A stretch of DNA of 64,000 nt, taken from assembly GCA_020622165.1 (NCBI GenBank), contig JACNMN010000001.1, positions 620,001-684,000 of the forward strand. Direction: 5' to 3'. The stretch comes from Boseongicola sp. H5. GTDB lineage: Bacteria; Pseudomonadota; Alphaproteobacteria; Rhodobacterales; Rhodobacteraceae. The translations under genes and the position numbers were made by a program. Of this stretch, positions 8,910 to 18,701 are shown piece by piece. Position 1 is the stretch's first letter; each line of letters begins with the position of its first letter. The notes below the pieces were generated by a model that saw nothing but the letters and a program-made list of their open reading frames with translations, did not search any database and was not told the DNA's origin.

Positions 8910-11900
8910 TCAAACCTCCTCCACGGTCATCACCCCGCCAAGGCTCTTCAACGCGCCCTTTATCTGCGGGTTGACCGGGAAGTCATCGCCCAGAAGCACC
9001 TCCACCTCCCCCGGCAGGTCCGGATGCATGAGGCAGAGATGGACCGGTCCACGGCCTTTCAGTCTGGATTCCGATCTGGCGCGGTCCAGAAGACCCGCCA
9101 CGGTGGAAATCGCCTCGGATTCTTCTACAAAAACCCGCAAACCCCGGCCGATCTCTCCGGCGATGTTGTCATCGATGGGCTGAACGCCTCGGGCCAGCAG
9201 CTTCAGGCTGTCGCCCTCCAGCGTGGCCTCGACCTGCAGCACGACATTTGCGCCGGTATCCAGATGCTCCCGAGATGCCTCCAGCACATCGGAGAACATG
9301 GTGACCTCGTAAAGCCCCGTCGGGTCGGACAACTGCACGAAGGCGAAGCGGTTGCCCCGTTGGCTCTTGCGTTCCTGCCGGGAGGAGACTGCGCCCGCCA
9401 TCTTGGCGACGAAGGCCCCGCCCTGCACCCGCGCCTCCATGTCCGCAAGGGTCTTGCAGCCCTTCCGCTTCAGGGCCGGCATGTAATCGTCCAGCGGATG
9501 GCCGGAGAGGTAGAAGCCGATCGCCATGTGTTCATTGGCCAACCGCTCATTGGGAAGCCAGTCGTCGCGGTCTGGCAGGCGCGGTTCGGGCAGGTCGTCG
9601 CCCGCCTCCCCGAAGAGCGAGACCTGATCGGAGGCGCGCTGGTCATGGATCGCGGCGGAATAGGCGGTGAGCGCATCGAGGCTGTCGAAGACGCGGGCGC
9701 GGTTGCGGTCCAGCTCGTCGAAGGCGCCGGCGCGGGCGAGCATTTCGAGGGAGCGTTTGCCCACGCGCTTGAGATCGGCCCGGCGGGCAAGGTCGAAGAG
9801 CGTCGCGAAGGGCGTGTCTTCGCGCGCTTCTTCTATAAGTTTCATAGCCTCCACGCCGACATTCTTGAGCCCGCCAAGGGCATAGACCACCTTGTCGTCC
9901 TTCACGCTGAACCTGGCCGAAGAGCGGTTGACACATGGCGGGATCGTCTCGATCTCCAGCCGGTCGACCTCCTGCTTGTAGACGCCAAGCTTGTCCGTCA
10001 GGTGGATGTCGCAATTCATCACCGCGGCCATGAATTCGACCGGGTGATTGGCCTTCAGCCACGCGGTCTGGTAGCTGACGACCGCATAGGCGGCGGCGTG
10101 GGATTTGTTGAAGCCGTAATTGGCGAACTTGTCGAGCAGGTTCCAGACCTCGATCGCCTTCTTCTCGTCGACGCCGTTTTCCGCGGCGCCTTTGAGGAAT
10201 TTCGGGCGTTCGGCATCCATCGCCTCCTGAATCTTCTTGCCCATCGCGCGGCGCAGCAGGTCGGCGCCGCCAAGGCTGTAGCCCGCCATCTCCTGCGCGA
10301 TCTGCATCACCTGTTCCTGATAGACGATGATGCCCTGGGTCTCGTCGAGGATATGGTCGATGGTCGGGTGCAGAAGCTCGCGTTCCGAAATTCCGTTCTT
10401 CACCTCGCAGAATTTCGGGATGTTCTCCATCGGGCCGGGCCGGTAGAGCGCGACCAGCGCGATGATATCCTCGATGCAGTCCGGCTTCATGCGCCGGAGC
10501 GCGTCCATCATGCCCGAACTTTCCACCTGGAACACCGCGACCGTCTTGGCGGAGGCGTACAGATCGTAGGTTTTCGCGTCATCCAGCGGGATCAGGCCCG
10601 GATCGATCACGATCCCCTTTTCTTTTAGAAGATCTATGGCGTTCTGCACCACCGTCAGCGTCTTCAGGCCCAGAAAGTCGAATTTCACCAGCCCTGCGGG
10701 CTCCACCCATTTCATGTTGAACTGGGTGGCGGGCATGTCCGAGCGCGGATCCTGATAAAGCGGGACAAGCTCGTCGAGCGGCCGGTCGCCGATCACCACG
10801 CCCGCGGCATGGGTGGAGGCATTGCGCAACAGGCCCTCGACCTGCTGGCCATAGGTCAGAAGCCGCTCGACAACCTCCTCCTCCTTGGCCATCTCGCGCA
10901 GGCGCGGCTCGTCGGCCAGCGCCTTTTCGATCGAGACGGGTTTGACCCCTTCGACCGGGATCATCTTGGACAGGCGGTCGACCTGCATGAACGGCATCTG
11001 CAACACCCGGCCCACATCGCGAATGGCCGCCTTGGACAGCAGCGCGCCGAAAGTGATGATCTGGCCCACCCTGTCGCGGCCATAGCGGTCCTGCACATAT
11101 CGGATCACCTCTTCGCGCCGGTCCATGCAGAAATCGATGTCGAAATCCGGCATCGACACTCGTTCGGGGTTCAGGAACCGCTCGAACAGCAGCGAATAGC
11201 GGAGCGGGTCCAGATCGGTGATGGTGAGCGCATAGGCCACAAGGCTGCCCGCGCCGGAGCCGCGGCCCGGGCCCACGGGAATATCGTGATCCTTGGCCCA
11301 TTTGATGAAATCGGCCACGATCAGGAAATAGCCGGGGAAGCCCATGCCCTCGATGATCCCCAGCTCGAATTCGAGGCGTTTGTCGTATTCCTCCACGGGC
11401 ACGGCGGGCTCGATGATCTCCAGCCGGGCCTTCAGCCCCTCGCGGGCCTGACGGCGCAACTCCTCCACCTCGTTCTCGGCGAAGCGCGGCAGGATCGGGT
11501 CGTGGGTGCGCGCCCGAAAGGCGCAGCGGCGCGCGATTTCCACCGTGTTTTCAAGCGCTTCGGGAAGGTCCGCGAAAAGCGCCGCCATCTCGGCGGGGGT
11601 CTTGAAGTAATGCTGCGGCGACAGGCGGCGGCGCGGCTCCTGCTGGTCGACATAGGCGCCCTGCGCGATGCAGATCAGCGCGTCATGGGCCTCGTACATG
11701 TCGGCCTTGGGAAAATAGACATCGTTGGTGGCCACCAGCGGCAGCCCTTCGCCATAGGCGGTTTCGACGAACCATTCCTCGGTCAGCCGCTCGGCTTCGG
11801 GCGGGCTGGCATCGTCGCGGGGATGGCGTTGCAGCTCGATATAGAGCCGGTCGGCATAGATCTCCCGAAGCGCCGAGAGAACCGCGGCGGCGCGGGATTT

Positions 11901-12356
11901 CTGGCCATCCTGCAAGAGGCGGCCAAGCGGGCCCTCGGGTCCGCCCGTGAGACAGATCAGGCCCGCGCCGTGCCGCGCCAGTTCGGCCATCGTGACATGC
12001 GGCAGCGTCCCGTCGCCGCGCAGATAGAGCGCGGAGTTGAGCTTCATCAGATTGGCATAGCCTTCGGCGTTCTGGGCCAGCAGGACCAGCGGCGCGGCCG
12101 GGCGCGCGCGCTCCCCCGGGGCAGCGGTTTCGTATTCCACGTCGATCTGGCAGCCGAGGATCGGCTGGACACCGGCCCGGGCCGCGGTTTCGGAAAATTC
12201 CAGCGCACAGAACATGTTGTTGGTGTCGGTCACGGCCACGGCGGGCATGCCCGCATCGGCCACGAGACCGGGCAGCTTCTTGACCCGCATCGCCCCTTCA
12301 AGGAGCGAATATTCGGTGTGGAGGCGGAGATGGATGAATCGCGGATCACTGCTCAT
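8910..12356 (-). CDS. dnaE: DNA polymerase III alpha subunit
   Basis: This is the replicative polymerase catalytic subunit, 1148 residues, of normal DnaE1 length. The N-terminal PHP domain starts with FIHLRLHTEYSLLEGA. The palm-domain aspartates are in PDFDIDFCMDRR near residue 405. GPGRGSGAGS precedes it, and the fingers region includes YQEQVMQIAQ and FNKSHAAAYA. A helix-hairpin-helix and OB-fold region follow. The start chosen is MSSDPRFIHL at 12356; a 16-residue upstream extension has no family support. It is transcribed alone, divergent from the ArsR gene. Confidence 0.97.
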   Translation of the reverse strand: MSSDPRFIHLRLHTEYSLLEGAMRVKKLPGLVADAGMPAVAVTDTNNMFCALEFSETAARAGVQPILGCQIDVEYETAAPGERARPAAPLVLLAQNAEGYANLMKLNSALYLRGDGTLPHVTMAELARHGAGLICLTGGPEGPLGRLLQDGQKSRAAAVLSALREIYADRLYIELQRHPRDDASPPEAERLTEEWFVETAYGEGLPLVATNDVYFPKADMYEAHDALICIAQGAYVDQQEPRRRLSPQHYFKTPAEMAALFADLPEALENTVEIARRCAFRARTHDPILPRFAENEVEELRRQAREGLKARLEIIEPAVPVEEYDKRLEFELGIIEGMGFPGYFLIVADFIKWAKDHDIPVGPGRGSGAGSLVAYALTITDLDPLRYSLLFERFLNPERVSMPDFDIDFCMDRREEVIRYVQDRYGRDRVGQIITFGALLSKAAIRDVGRVLQMPFMQVDRLSKMIPVEGVKPVSIEKALADEPRLREMAKEEEVVERLLTYGQQVEGLLRNASTHAAGVVIGDRPLDELVPLYQDPRSDMPATQFNMKWVEPAGLVKFDFLGLKTLTVVQNAIDLLKEKGIVIDPGLIPLDDAKTYDLYASAKTVAVFQVESSGMMDALRRMKPDCIEDIIALVALYRPGPMENIPKFCEVKNGISERELLHPTIDHILDETQGIIVYQEQVMQIAQEMAGYSLGGADLLRRAMGKKIQEAMDAERPKFLKGAAENGVDEKKAIEVWNLLDKFANYGFNKSHAAAYAVVSYQTAWLKANHPVEFMAAVMNCDIHLTDKLGVYKQEVDRLEIETIPPCVNRSSARFSVKDDKVVYALGGLKNVGVEAMKLIEEAREDTPFATLFDLARRADLKRVGKRSLEMLARAGAFDELDRNRARVFDSLDALTAYSAAIHDQRASDQVSLFGEAGDDLPEPRLPDRDDWLPNERLANEHMAIGFYLSGHPLDDYMPALKRKGCKTLADMEARVQGGAFVAKMAGAVSSRQERKSQRGNRFAFVQLSDPTGLYEVTMFSDVLEASREHLDTGANVVLQVEATLEGDSLKLLARGVQPIDDNIAGEIGRGLRVFVEESEAISTVAGLLDRARSESRLKGRGPVHLCLMHPDLPGEVEVLLGDDFPVNPQIKGALKSLGGVMTVEEV

Positions 12357-12436
12357 GCGGGCAAGGCTACCGCAGGATGATGGGGCGCGCCACAGGAACG
12401 CCACCGGATGTTGGGGATAACCGCAAAATCGAAAAC

Positions 12437-12491
12437 TTAGCCTTCTGGCTTTGTTTCAGCGCATTTTCATGATAGTTAGCCATATGGCTAA
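12437..12491. promoter_or_regulatory. Paired palindromic operator candidate over the arsR-type start
   Basis: TTAGCCATATGGCTAA (12476-12491) is a perfect 16-bp palindrome, and the predicted ATG of the ArsR-family gene (12484) lies inside it. A degenerate copy, TTAGCCTTCTGGCTTT, lies at 12437-12452; the two are 39 bases apart centre to centre. ArsR-family repressors bind such dyads at their own promoters, so autoregulation is a reasonable inference. Confidence 0.6.
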
Positions 12492-12828
12492 TCGAATCAC
12501 ACCCGGTCTCGACACCCTCTTTCAGGCGCTTGCCGATCCGACCCGCCGCGCCGTCATCGCGCGTCTGGGCCGGGGGCCCGCGCCGGTCAAGGAACTGGCC
12601 GGACCCCACGACATGGCGCTTCCGAGCTTTCTGAAACATCTCGACATGCTGGAACGCTCGGGCCTCGTCCGGTCGCGCAAGTCCGGGCGGGTGCGGGTCT
12701 GCACGCTCCACCCCGAGGCCTTCGCCATGGCCGACGCCTGGATTGCACAGCAAAAACAGCTTTGGGAGGGCCGCATCGACCGCATGGCCGCGCTGGCCGA
12801 GGATCTGGAGCGAAAGGAGATGGAATGA
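12484..12828 (+). CDS. ArsR family winged-helix transcriptional regulator
   Basis: This 114-residue regulator has the ArsR fold: LFQALADPTRRAVIARL begins the core and the recognition helix region is MALPSFLKHLDMLERSGLV. No metal-binding cysteine pair is present, so it is of the non-metal type commonly paired with AHSA1/SRPBCC proteins. Its stop overlaps the next start as ATGA (12825-12828). The start is taken at 12484; alternatives at 12469 (ATG) and 12451 (TTG) would add 5 or 11 residues. It probably represses its own operon through the palindrome at its start. Confidence 0.9.
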   Translation: MANRITPGLDTLFQALADPTRRAVIARLGRGPAPVKELAGPHDMALPSFLKHLDMLERSGLVRSRKSGRVRVCTLHPEAFAMADAWIAQQKQLWEGRIDRMAALAEDLERKEME

Positions 12829-13292
12829 ATACGGATTTTCAGACATTCGATGTGACGCGGGAGATCGCCGCCCGCCCCGAGACGGTCTATCGCACATGGG
12901 CCGAGCCGGATCTGAAGCGCCGCTGGTTCGCCCCGGAAGTATCGAACGGATGGCACGCGGAGGGCTACGAGGCCGATCTGTGCGAGGGTGGCGTGGAACG
13001 CAGCCGGTTCCGCCATGACGAGATCGGAAGCTTCCAGTTCGAGGCGCGCTACATCCAGATGCGCGCGCCCGGGCGGCTGGTCTACAGCTTCACCATGGCG
13101 ACCGCGGAGGCGCTTTTGTCGGCCTCTCTCGCGACCGTCTGCATTCACGCGCATGGGGCCGGCAGCATGGTGATCTACACCGAACAGGCGGTGTTTCTGG
13201 ATGGCGGAGACCGGCGCGAGACGCGGCTGGCCGGGACCACGGACCTGATCGCGAAGATGGCGGCAATCGCGGGCGAGGTCGAAAATGCCTGA
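12825..13292 (+). CDS. SRPBCC (AHSA1-type) domain protein, first of a tandem pair
   Basis: This 155-residue START/Bet v1-like hydrophobic-ligand fold protein has the activator-of-Hsp90-ATPase-1 type pattern: TREIAARPETVYRTWAEPD followed by RRWFAP. These are typically encoded directly after ArsR-type regulators, as here (ATGA overlap). It overlaps the next SRPBCC gene by 8 bases. The ligand is unknown. No enzyme activity can be assigned from the sequence. Confidence 0.85.
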   Translation: MNTDFQTFDVTREIAARPETVYRTWAEPDLKRRWFAPEVSNGWHAEGYEADLCEGGVERSRFRHDEIGSFQFEARYIQMRAPGRLVYSFTMATAEALLSASLATVCIHAHGAGSMVIYTEQAVFLDGGDRRETRLAGTTDLIAKMAAIAGEVENA

Positions 13293-13758
13293 TTTCGATG
13301 CCGATGCCGATCTGGAGATCGAACGGCTGATCCGTGCGGCGCCGGAGACGATCTGGCGCTGCTGGGAAGACCCCGATCTGTTCAGGCAATGGTTCACCCC
13401 GCCCGGTGTGGAGGTGACCGAGGTGGAGAATGACCTGCGCAGCGGCGGGCGGGCCTTCGTCGTGATGAAGCTGCCCGATGGAACGCTGATGCCGAGCGAG
13501 GGCTGTTTCTTCCTTGCCGAGCCCTGTCGGCGGCTGGTCTACGGCGATGCCGTCCGGGCCGGCTTCCGTCCCGGCGACGGGATACCCTTCATGACCGCCG
13601 ATATCACGCTGACCCCGCAGCCGGGCGGCACGCTTTACCGCGCCCATGTGATGCACAACTCCGCCGAGGCGCGGCGCCGCCATGAGGAGATGGGCTTTGC
13701 CGATGGATGGGCGACGACCCTTGCCCAGCTCGACGACCTGGCCAGCGGGCTGGGCTAG
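13285..13758 (+). CDS. SRPBCC (AHSA1-type) domain protein, second of a tandem pair
   Basis: This 157-residue protein has the same fold as its upstream neighbour: IERLIRAAPETIWRCWEDPD then FRQWFTPPG. It ends in the GWATTLAQLDDL helix characteristic of AHSA1-like proteins. The start overlaps the upstream gene by 8 bases, so regulator and two SRPBCC proteins form one transcriptional unit. The pair may be an old tandem duplication, but divergence is large. Confidence 0.85.
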   Translation: MPDFDADADLEIERLIRAAPETIWRCWEDPDLFRQWFTPPGVEVTEVENDLRSGGRAFVVMKLPDGTLMPSEGCFFLAEPCRRLVYGDAVRAGFRPGDGIPFMTADITLTPQPGGTLYRAHVMHNSAEARRRHEEMGFADGWATTLAQLDDLASGLG

Positions 13759-13904
13759 CCGCCCGAAAAACGGGCAACTGCCGCAAAGGCGGGCAGGGCC
13801 ACGGCAGGGAAAGCTTGCAATATGCCGCGTTCCCCGCTTTGCTTGCTGACGGTCGAACAGGGAAACGGGCCGCCTTCTACGCCGCATCGAAGGCCGGAGA
13901 CCAC

Positions 13905-13916
13905 CCGTAATTACGG
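13905..13916. promoter_or_regulatory. Palindrome before the xdh operon
   Basis: CCGTAATTACGG is a perfect 12-bp dyad that ends 20 bases before the xdhA ATG, in a 178-base intergenic region. It is a candidate regulator-binding site for the purine operon; no regulator gene for it is in the window. Confidence 0.4.
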
Positions 13917-13936
13917 TAACGCGGCGGGCAAATCTC

Positions 13937-15334
13937 ATGAGCATCCGGTTTCTTCTGAATGGGGAACCTGTGGAGGTCGAGGCATCTCCGACGACCACGC
14001 TGCTGGATTGGCTGCGCGAGACGCGCGGGCTGACCGGCACGAAAGAAGGCTGCAACGAAGGCGATTGCGGCGCCTGCACCGTGATGGTGACCGATGGGGA
14101 CGGGGCGCGGGCGCTGAACGCCTGCATTCTGTTCCTGCCGCAGGTGCAGGGCCGCGCGGTGCGCACGGTCGAAGGGCTGGGCGGACCGGAGGGGCAGTTG
14201 CACCCGGTTCAGCACGCGATGGTCGCGCACCACGGCAGCCAGTGCGGCTTCTGCACACCGGGCTTCATCGTCTCCATAGCCGTGGCGCATCTGAACGGGC
14301 GCAGGGATTTCGACGATCAGCTTGCGGGCAATCTCTGCCGCTGCACGGGCTATGCGCCGATCCTGCGCGCCGCCGAGGCGGCCGCGGCCGAGCCGGTGCC
14401 CGACTGGATGCGTACCGATGCGGCGGCGCTGGGCACCCTGGCCGTGCCGGACGCCGTCCCACGGGACGGGGACGGATCGGCGGCCTTCGCCCCACGCTCC
14501 GCCGATGCGCTTGCCGCGTGGTATGAGGCCCATCCCGACGCGACGCTGATCGCGGGCGCCACGGATGTGGGTCTATGGGTCACCAAGCAGTTGCGCGATC
14601 TGGCCCCGGTGGCGTTCCTGAACCGGTGTGACGACCTGCGCGGGATCACCGCCGATGACGGCGTGATCCGCATCGGCGCGATGACCAGCCTGACCGAGCT
14701 TGGCGCGTTCTTCGCCGACCGGCACCCGAGCCTTGCGGAGATGATCCGGCGCTACGGCTCGGTGCAGGTGCGCAACGCCGCCACGCTGGGCGGCAACATC
14801 GCCAACGGCTCGCCCATCGGGGACAGCCCGCCGGCGCTGATCGCGCTGGGCGCGCGGCTGCATCTGCGCAAGGGAGATGCGCGGCGCGAGATGCCGCTGG
14901 AGGCGTTTTTCATCGAGTACGGCAGGCAGGACAGGCAACCCGGCGAGTTCGTCGAGGCGATTTCCCTGCCGGTGCAGGCCGACCGGCTTCGCTGCTACAA
15001 GCTCAGCAAACGCTTCGATCAGGATATCTCGGCTGTCTGCGGGTGCTTCAATATTCTTGTAGAAGATGGCACCGTGACATCGGCGCGGATTGCCTTCGGC
15101 GGCATGGCGGGCACGCCGAAACGGGCCGGCGCGGTCGAGGCCGCCCTGACCGGCAGCCCCTGGACGGAGGAGACGGTGCGGGCGGCGATGGCGGCGTTCG
15201 CGCGCGATTACGCCCCGATGAGCGACATGCGCGCCTCCGCCGACTACCGGATGGAGGCGGCGCGAAACATGCTTCTGCGGGCCTTCCATGAGGATCGGGG
15301 CGTGGCGACCGATGTGCTGGCGGTGACGGCATGA
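13937..15334 (+). CDS. xdhA: Xanthine dehydrogenase small subunit (Fe-S/FAD)
   Basis: This is the 465-residue electron-transfer subunit of xanthine dehydrogenase, which oxidises hypoxanthine and xanthine to urate. The N-terminal plant-type [2Fe-2S] domain has [11 protein letters not shown] near residues 36-46. The second [2Fe-2S] domain has CGFCTPG and CRCTGY (about 105-140). The FAD-binding domain follows ([20 protein letters not shown], about 275-295). Length and order match XdhA of Rhodobacter type. Its stop overlaps the xdhB start as ATGA (15331-15334). Confidence 0.96.
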   Translation: MSIRFLLNGEPVEVEASPTTTLLDWLRETRGLTGTKEGCNEGDCGACTVMVTDGDGARALNACILFLPQVQGRAVRTVEGLGGPEGQLHPVQHAMVAHHGSQCGFCTPGFIVSIAVAHLNGRRDFDDQLAGNLCRCTGYAPILRAAEAAAAEPVPDWMRTDAAALGTLAVPDAVPRDGDGSAAFAPRSADALAAWYEAHPDATLIAGATDVGLWVTKQLRDLAPVAFLNRCDDLRGITADDGVIRIGAMTSLTELGAFFADRHPSLAEMIRRYGSVQVRNAATLGGNIANGSPIGDSPPALIALGARLHLRKGDARREMPLEAFFIEYGRQDRQPGEFVEAISLPVQADRLRCYKLSKRFDQDISAVCGCFNILVEDGTVTSARIAFGGMAGTPKRAGAVEAALTGSPWTEETVRAAMAAFARDYAPMSDMRASADYRMEAARNMLLRAFHEDRGVATDVLAVTA

Positions 15335-17769
15335 GCGCGCACAAGCCCCTGCCCCATGATGCGGCGCGGCTCCATGTGACGGGCGCCGCGCGCTATGTGG
15401 ACGACATCCCGACGCCCGCGGATTGTCTGCATCTGGCCTTCGGGATCAGCTCCGTCGCGGCGGGCACGGTCACGGCCATGGATCTGGATGCGGTCAGGTC
15501 CGCGCCCGGGGTCGTGGCGGTGATGGAAGCGGCGGATTTCGACGTGATCCCGGATTGCTCCCCCTCCAACCACGACGAGCCGCTGGTGAGCGACGGGACG
15601 GTGCATTATCTGGGCCAACCCCTGTTTCTGGTGGTGGCCGACAGCCATCTGGCCGCGCGCAGGGCGGCCCGGGCGGCGCAGGTCTCCTACGCGGAGACGG
15701 CGGCCATCCTGACGATCGAGGATGCGCTGGCCGCAGGCTCGATTTTCGAAGACGGGCCAAGGGTTTACACCAAGGGCGACGTGACGGCGGCGCTGGCGGG
15801 CGCCGATCATGTGGCCGATGGCAGGATCGAGATCGGCGGTCAGGAGCATTTCTATCTGGAGGGACAGGCGGCACTGGCCCTGCCGCAGGAAGACGGCGAC
15901 ATGATCGTGCAGTCATCGTCGCAGCACCCGACCGAGATCCAGCACAAGGTCGCCGATGCGCTTGGCCTGCCGATGCATGGCGTCAGGGTGGAGGTGCGGC
16001 GCATGGGCGGCGGTTTCGGCGGGAAGGAGAGCCAGGGCAACCATCTGGCGATTGCCTGCGCCGTGGCCGCGCGCGCCACCGGGCGGCCCTGCAAGATGCG
16101 CTACGACCGGGACGACGACTTCCTGATCACCGGCAAACGGCACGACTTCAGGATCGACTACCGGGTCGGGTTCGGGGCGGACGGCCGGATCGCGGGCGTG
16201 GATTTCACCCAATATGTGCGCTGCGGCTGGTCCATGGATCTGAGCCTGCCGGTCGCGGACCGCGCCATGCTGCATGCGGATAACGCCTATCTTCTGCCGG
16301 CGGCCCGGATCACCTCCCACCGGCTCAGGACCAACACCCAGAGCGCCACCGCCTTTCGCGGGTTCGGCGGGCCGCAGGGCATGGTGGGGATCGAACGCGT
16401 GCTGGACCATGTGGCCCATATCCTGGGGCGCGACCCGCTGGAAGTGCGGCGGGTGAATTACTACCCCCCCGCGCAGGCGGCATCCTCGGATACCGCCACC
16501 GGCGACACGCCCGGGGCAAAGACCGGCGCGCCGCTCGACACCGCCGATCTGGCCGGGCGCGGATCGGTCCGGGTGGAGGGCAGCTCCGGCGGCGGGCGGC
16601 GGTTCGGCGCGGCCTATTCGCCGGCGCCCGCGGCCACCGGAAACACCACGCCCTACGGGATGGAGGTGGAGGATTTCATCCTGCACGAGATGACGGAGGC
16701 CTTGTCGGAAAGCTGCGACTATGCGGGCCGGCGCGCGGAGGCCGCGGCGTGGAACGCGACCCAGCCGGTGCTGAAGAAGGGGATCGCGCTGACGCCGGTG
16801 AAATTCGGCATCTCCTTCACGCTCACCCATCTGAACCAGGCAGGTGCCCTGGTGCATGTGTATCAGGATGGCTCCATCCACATGAACCATGGCGGGACCG
16901 AGATGGGCCAGGGCCTGTTCCAGAAGGTGGCGCAGGTGGCCGCAAGCCGGTTCGGCGTGGGGCTGGAGCGGGTGAAGATCACGGCCACCGATACGGGGAA
17001 AGTGCCCAACACCTCTGCCACGGCGGCCTCCTCCGGCACCGATCTGAACGGGATGGCGGTGAAAGTCGCCTGTGACGAGATCCGCGCCCGGATCGCCCGG
17101 GTCGCGGCCCCGCATCTGCAGGCCGAGCCCGAGGCGGTGATCTTCGACGGGGGCATGCTGCGCGCGGACGGCGCGGAGATGACCTTCGAAGAGGCGGTGA
17201 GCATGACCTACATGGCGCGCGTCTCGCTCAGCGCCACGGGGTTCTACCGCACGCCCAAGCTCGAATGGGACAGGATCGCGGGCCGCGGGCGGCCGTTTTT
17301 CTATTTCGCCTATGGCGCGGCCTGCACCGAGGTGGTGATCGACACGCTGACCGGCGAGAACCGGATCCTGCGCACCGATATCCTGCACGATGCGGGCGCT
17401 TCCCTGAACCCGGCGCTCGATATCGGCCAGATCGAAGGCGGGTTCGTACAGGGCGCGGGCTGGCTGACGACGGAAGAGCTGGTCTGGGATGCCAAGGGCG
17501 CGCTCCGGACCCATGCCCCCTCCACCTACAAGATCCCGGCCTGTTCGGACCGGCCCGACATCTTCAATGTCGCGCTCTGGGACCGGCCGAACCGGGAGGA
17601 TACGATCTATCGCTCCAAGGCCGTGGGGGAGCCGCCCCTGATGCTGGGCATTTCGGTGCTGATGGCGCTGAGCGACGCCTGCGCGGCCTCCGGGCCCGCC
17701 TATCCCGACCTGCATGCCCCCGCGACCGCCGAAGAGGTGCTGCGCGCGGTCGGACGGGCGCGCGCGTGA
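15331..17769 (+). CDS. xdhB: Xanthine dehydrogenase large subunit (molybdopterin)
   Basis: This 812-residue subunit binds the molybdenum cofactor and purine substrate. Visible are the entry [51 protein letters not shown], the arginine region [12 protein letters not shown] and GGTEMGQGL, all typical of XdhB. The catalytic glutamate region is near the C-terminus ([13 protein letters not shown]). It is coupled to xdhA by ATGA and to xdhC by GTGA. Confidence 0.97.
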   Translation: MSAHKPLPHDAARLHVTGAARYVDDIPTPADCLHLAFGISSVAAGTVTAMDLDAVRSAPGVVAVMEAADFDVIPDCSPSNHDEPLVSDGTVHYLGQPLFLVVADSHLAARRAARAAQVSYAETAAILTIEDALAAGSIFEDGPRVYTKGDVTAALAGADHVADGRIEIGGQEHFYLEGQAALALPQEDGDMIVQSSSQHPTEIQHKVADALGLPMHGVRVEVRRMGGGFGGKESQGNHLAIACAVAARATGRPCKMRYDRDDDFLITGKRHDFRIDYRVGFGADGRIAGVDFTQYVRCGWSMDLSLPVADRAMLHADNAYLLPAARITSHRLRTNTQSATAFRGFGGPQGMVGIERVLDHVAHILGRDPLEVRRVNYYPPAQAASSDTATGDTPGAKTGAPLDTADLAGRGSVRVEGSSGGGRRFGAAYSPAPAATGNTTPYGMEVEDFILHEMTEALSESCDYAGRRAEAAAWNATQPVLKKGIALTPVKFGISFTLTHLNQAGALVHVYQDGSIHMNHGGTEMGQGLFQKVAQVAASRFGVGLERVKITATDTGKVPNTSATAASSGTDLNGMAVKVACDEIRARIARVAAPHLQAEPEAVIFDGGMLRADGAEMTFEEAVSMTYMARVSLSATGFYRTPKLEWDRIAGRGRPFFYFAYGAACTEVVIDTLTGENRILRTDILHDAGASLNPALDIGQIEGGFVQGAGWLTTEELVWDAKGALRTHAPSTYKIPACSDRPDIFNVALWDRPNREDTIYRSKAVGEPPLMLGISVLMALSDACAASGPAYPDLHAPATAEEVLRAVGRARA

Positions 17770-18701
17770 GCTTCGATCTGCCAGCGCTGCAGCGGGCGGT
17801 GGAGGCCCATGGCAAGGTTTGCCGGGTCGTTGTGGTGGAAACCCGCGGCTCCACCCCGCGCGAGGTGGGCGCGGCGATGCTGGTCTGGCGCGGCGGGCAG
17901 TCGGGCACCATCGGCGGCGGGCGGCTGGAGTATGACGCGGCCGCCATGGCGCGCAGCAACCTCGACCGGCAGATCCTTCATTCTGGCAAGGCCTTCGCCC
18001 TTGGCCCCGCGCTCGGGCAATGCTGCGGCGGGGCGGTGGTCCTCTCCTTCGAGCTATTCACCCGCGACAGGCTGCCCGGGAGCTTCCCCCATGCCCATCC
18101 GGTGATGGCGCCCGGCTCCCGGCCCGAGGCGGTGGACCGCGCCATCGCGCGCGGGGTCGACCGCCCGCTTCATGTCTCGGACTGGTTCATCGAACCCCTC
18201 GCCGCGCGCCGCCAGCCGGTCTGGATCTACGGGGCGGGCCATGTGGGGCGGGCGCTGGTCGATGTGCTGGCGCCGCTGCCCGATTTCGCGATCACATGGG
18301 TCGATACCGGGCCGGAGCGGTTTCCCGATCCCGTCGCCGATGGCGTCACCGTTCTGCCCGCGGCGCGGCCCGAACTGGCGATGCGCCACGCGGCGGCGGA
18401 TGCGCATCATCTGATCATGACCTATTCCCATGAGATGGATTTCGCGCTCTGCCACGGGGCGCTCTGCCAGCCGTTTCAAAGCTGCGGGCTGATCGGCAGC
18501 GCCACGAAATGGGCGCGCTTCCGGAAACGCCTGGCGGATCTGGGCCACAGCGCTGCACAAATTTCGGGCATCACCTGCCCGATCGGCGATCCGGAACTGG
18601 GCAAGCACCCGCAAGCCATTGCAGTGGGCGTCGCCACGCGGTTACTTGGCGGGCAGATGCACGAAAAACCGGCATATTCCCTCCGAAAGATGTTTCGGTG
18701 A
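17766..18701 (+). CDS. xdhC: Xanthine dehydrogenase accessory protein XdhC
   Basis: This 311-residue chaperone binds molybdenum cofactor and helps insert its sulfurated form into XdhB. The N-terminal XdhC/CoxI domain has RGSTPREVGAAMLV and GTIGGGRLEYDA with the CCGG segment (GQCCGGAVVL). The C-terminal Rossmann-like part contains WIYGAGHVGRALV. The GTG start overlaps the xdhB stop (17766-17769), and its own stop overlaps the GTG of the ABC ATPase gene (18698-18701). The longer in-frame extension back to 17265 lies inside xdhB. Confidence 0.94.
   Translation: MSFDLPALQRAVEAHGKVCRVVVVETRGSTPREVGAAMLVWRGGQSGTIGGGRLEYDAAAMARSNLDRQILHSGKAFALGPALGQCCGGAVVLSFELFTRDRLPGSFPHAHPVMAPGSRPEAVDRAIARGVDRPLHVSDWFIEPLAARRQPVWIYGAGHVGRALVDVLAPLPDFAITWVDTGPERFPDPVADGVTVLPAARPELAMRHAAADAHHLIMTYSHEMDFALCHGALCQPFQSCGLIGSATKWARFRKRLADLGHSAAQISGITCPIGDPELGKHPQAIAVGVATRLLGGQMHEKPAYSLRKMFR

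Noticed and set aside
8618-8974. 118-codon open frame with hydrophobic stretch in the dnaE 3' gap
   Set aside because: It has no ribosome-binding site, its tail overlaps dnaE antisense, and no family was recognised.
10809-12380. 523-codon open frame antisense to dnaE
   Set aside because: It is opposite a conserved polymerase gene and has no recognisable domain.
13761-13775. GCCCG-AAAAA-CGGGC hairpin after the second SRPBCC gene
   Set aside because: A 5-bp stem without a T-run is too weak to call a terminator, though it is suitably placed.
15913-17715. 600-codon open frame antisense to xdhB
   Set aside because: It is opposite a fully convincing xdhB and has GC-shadow composition.
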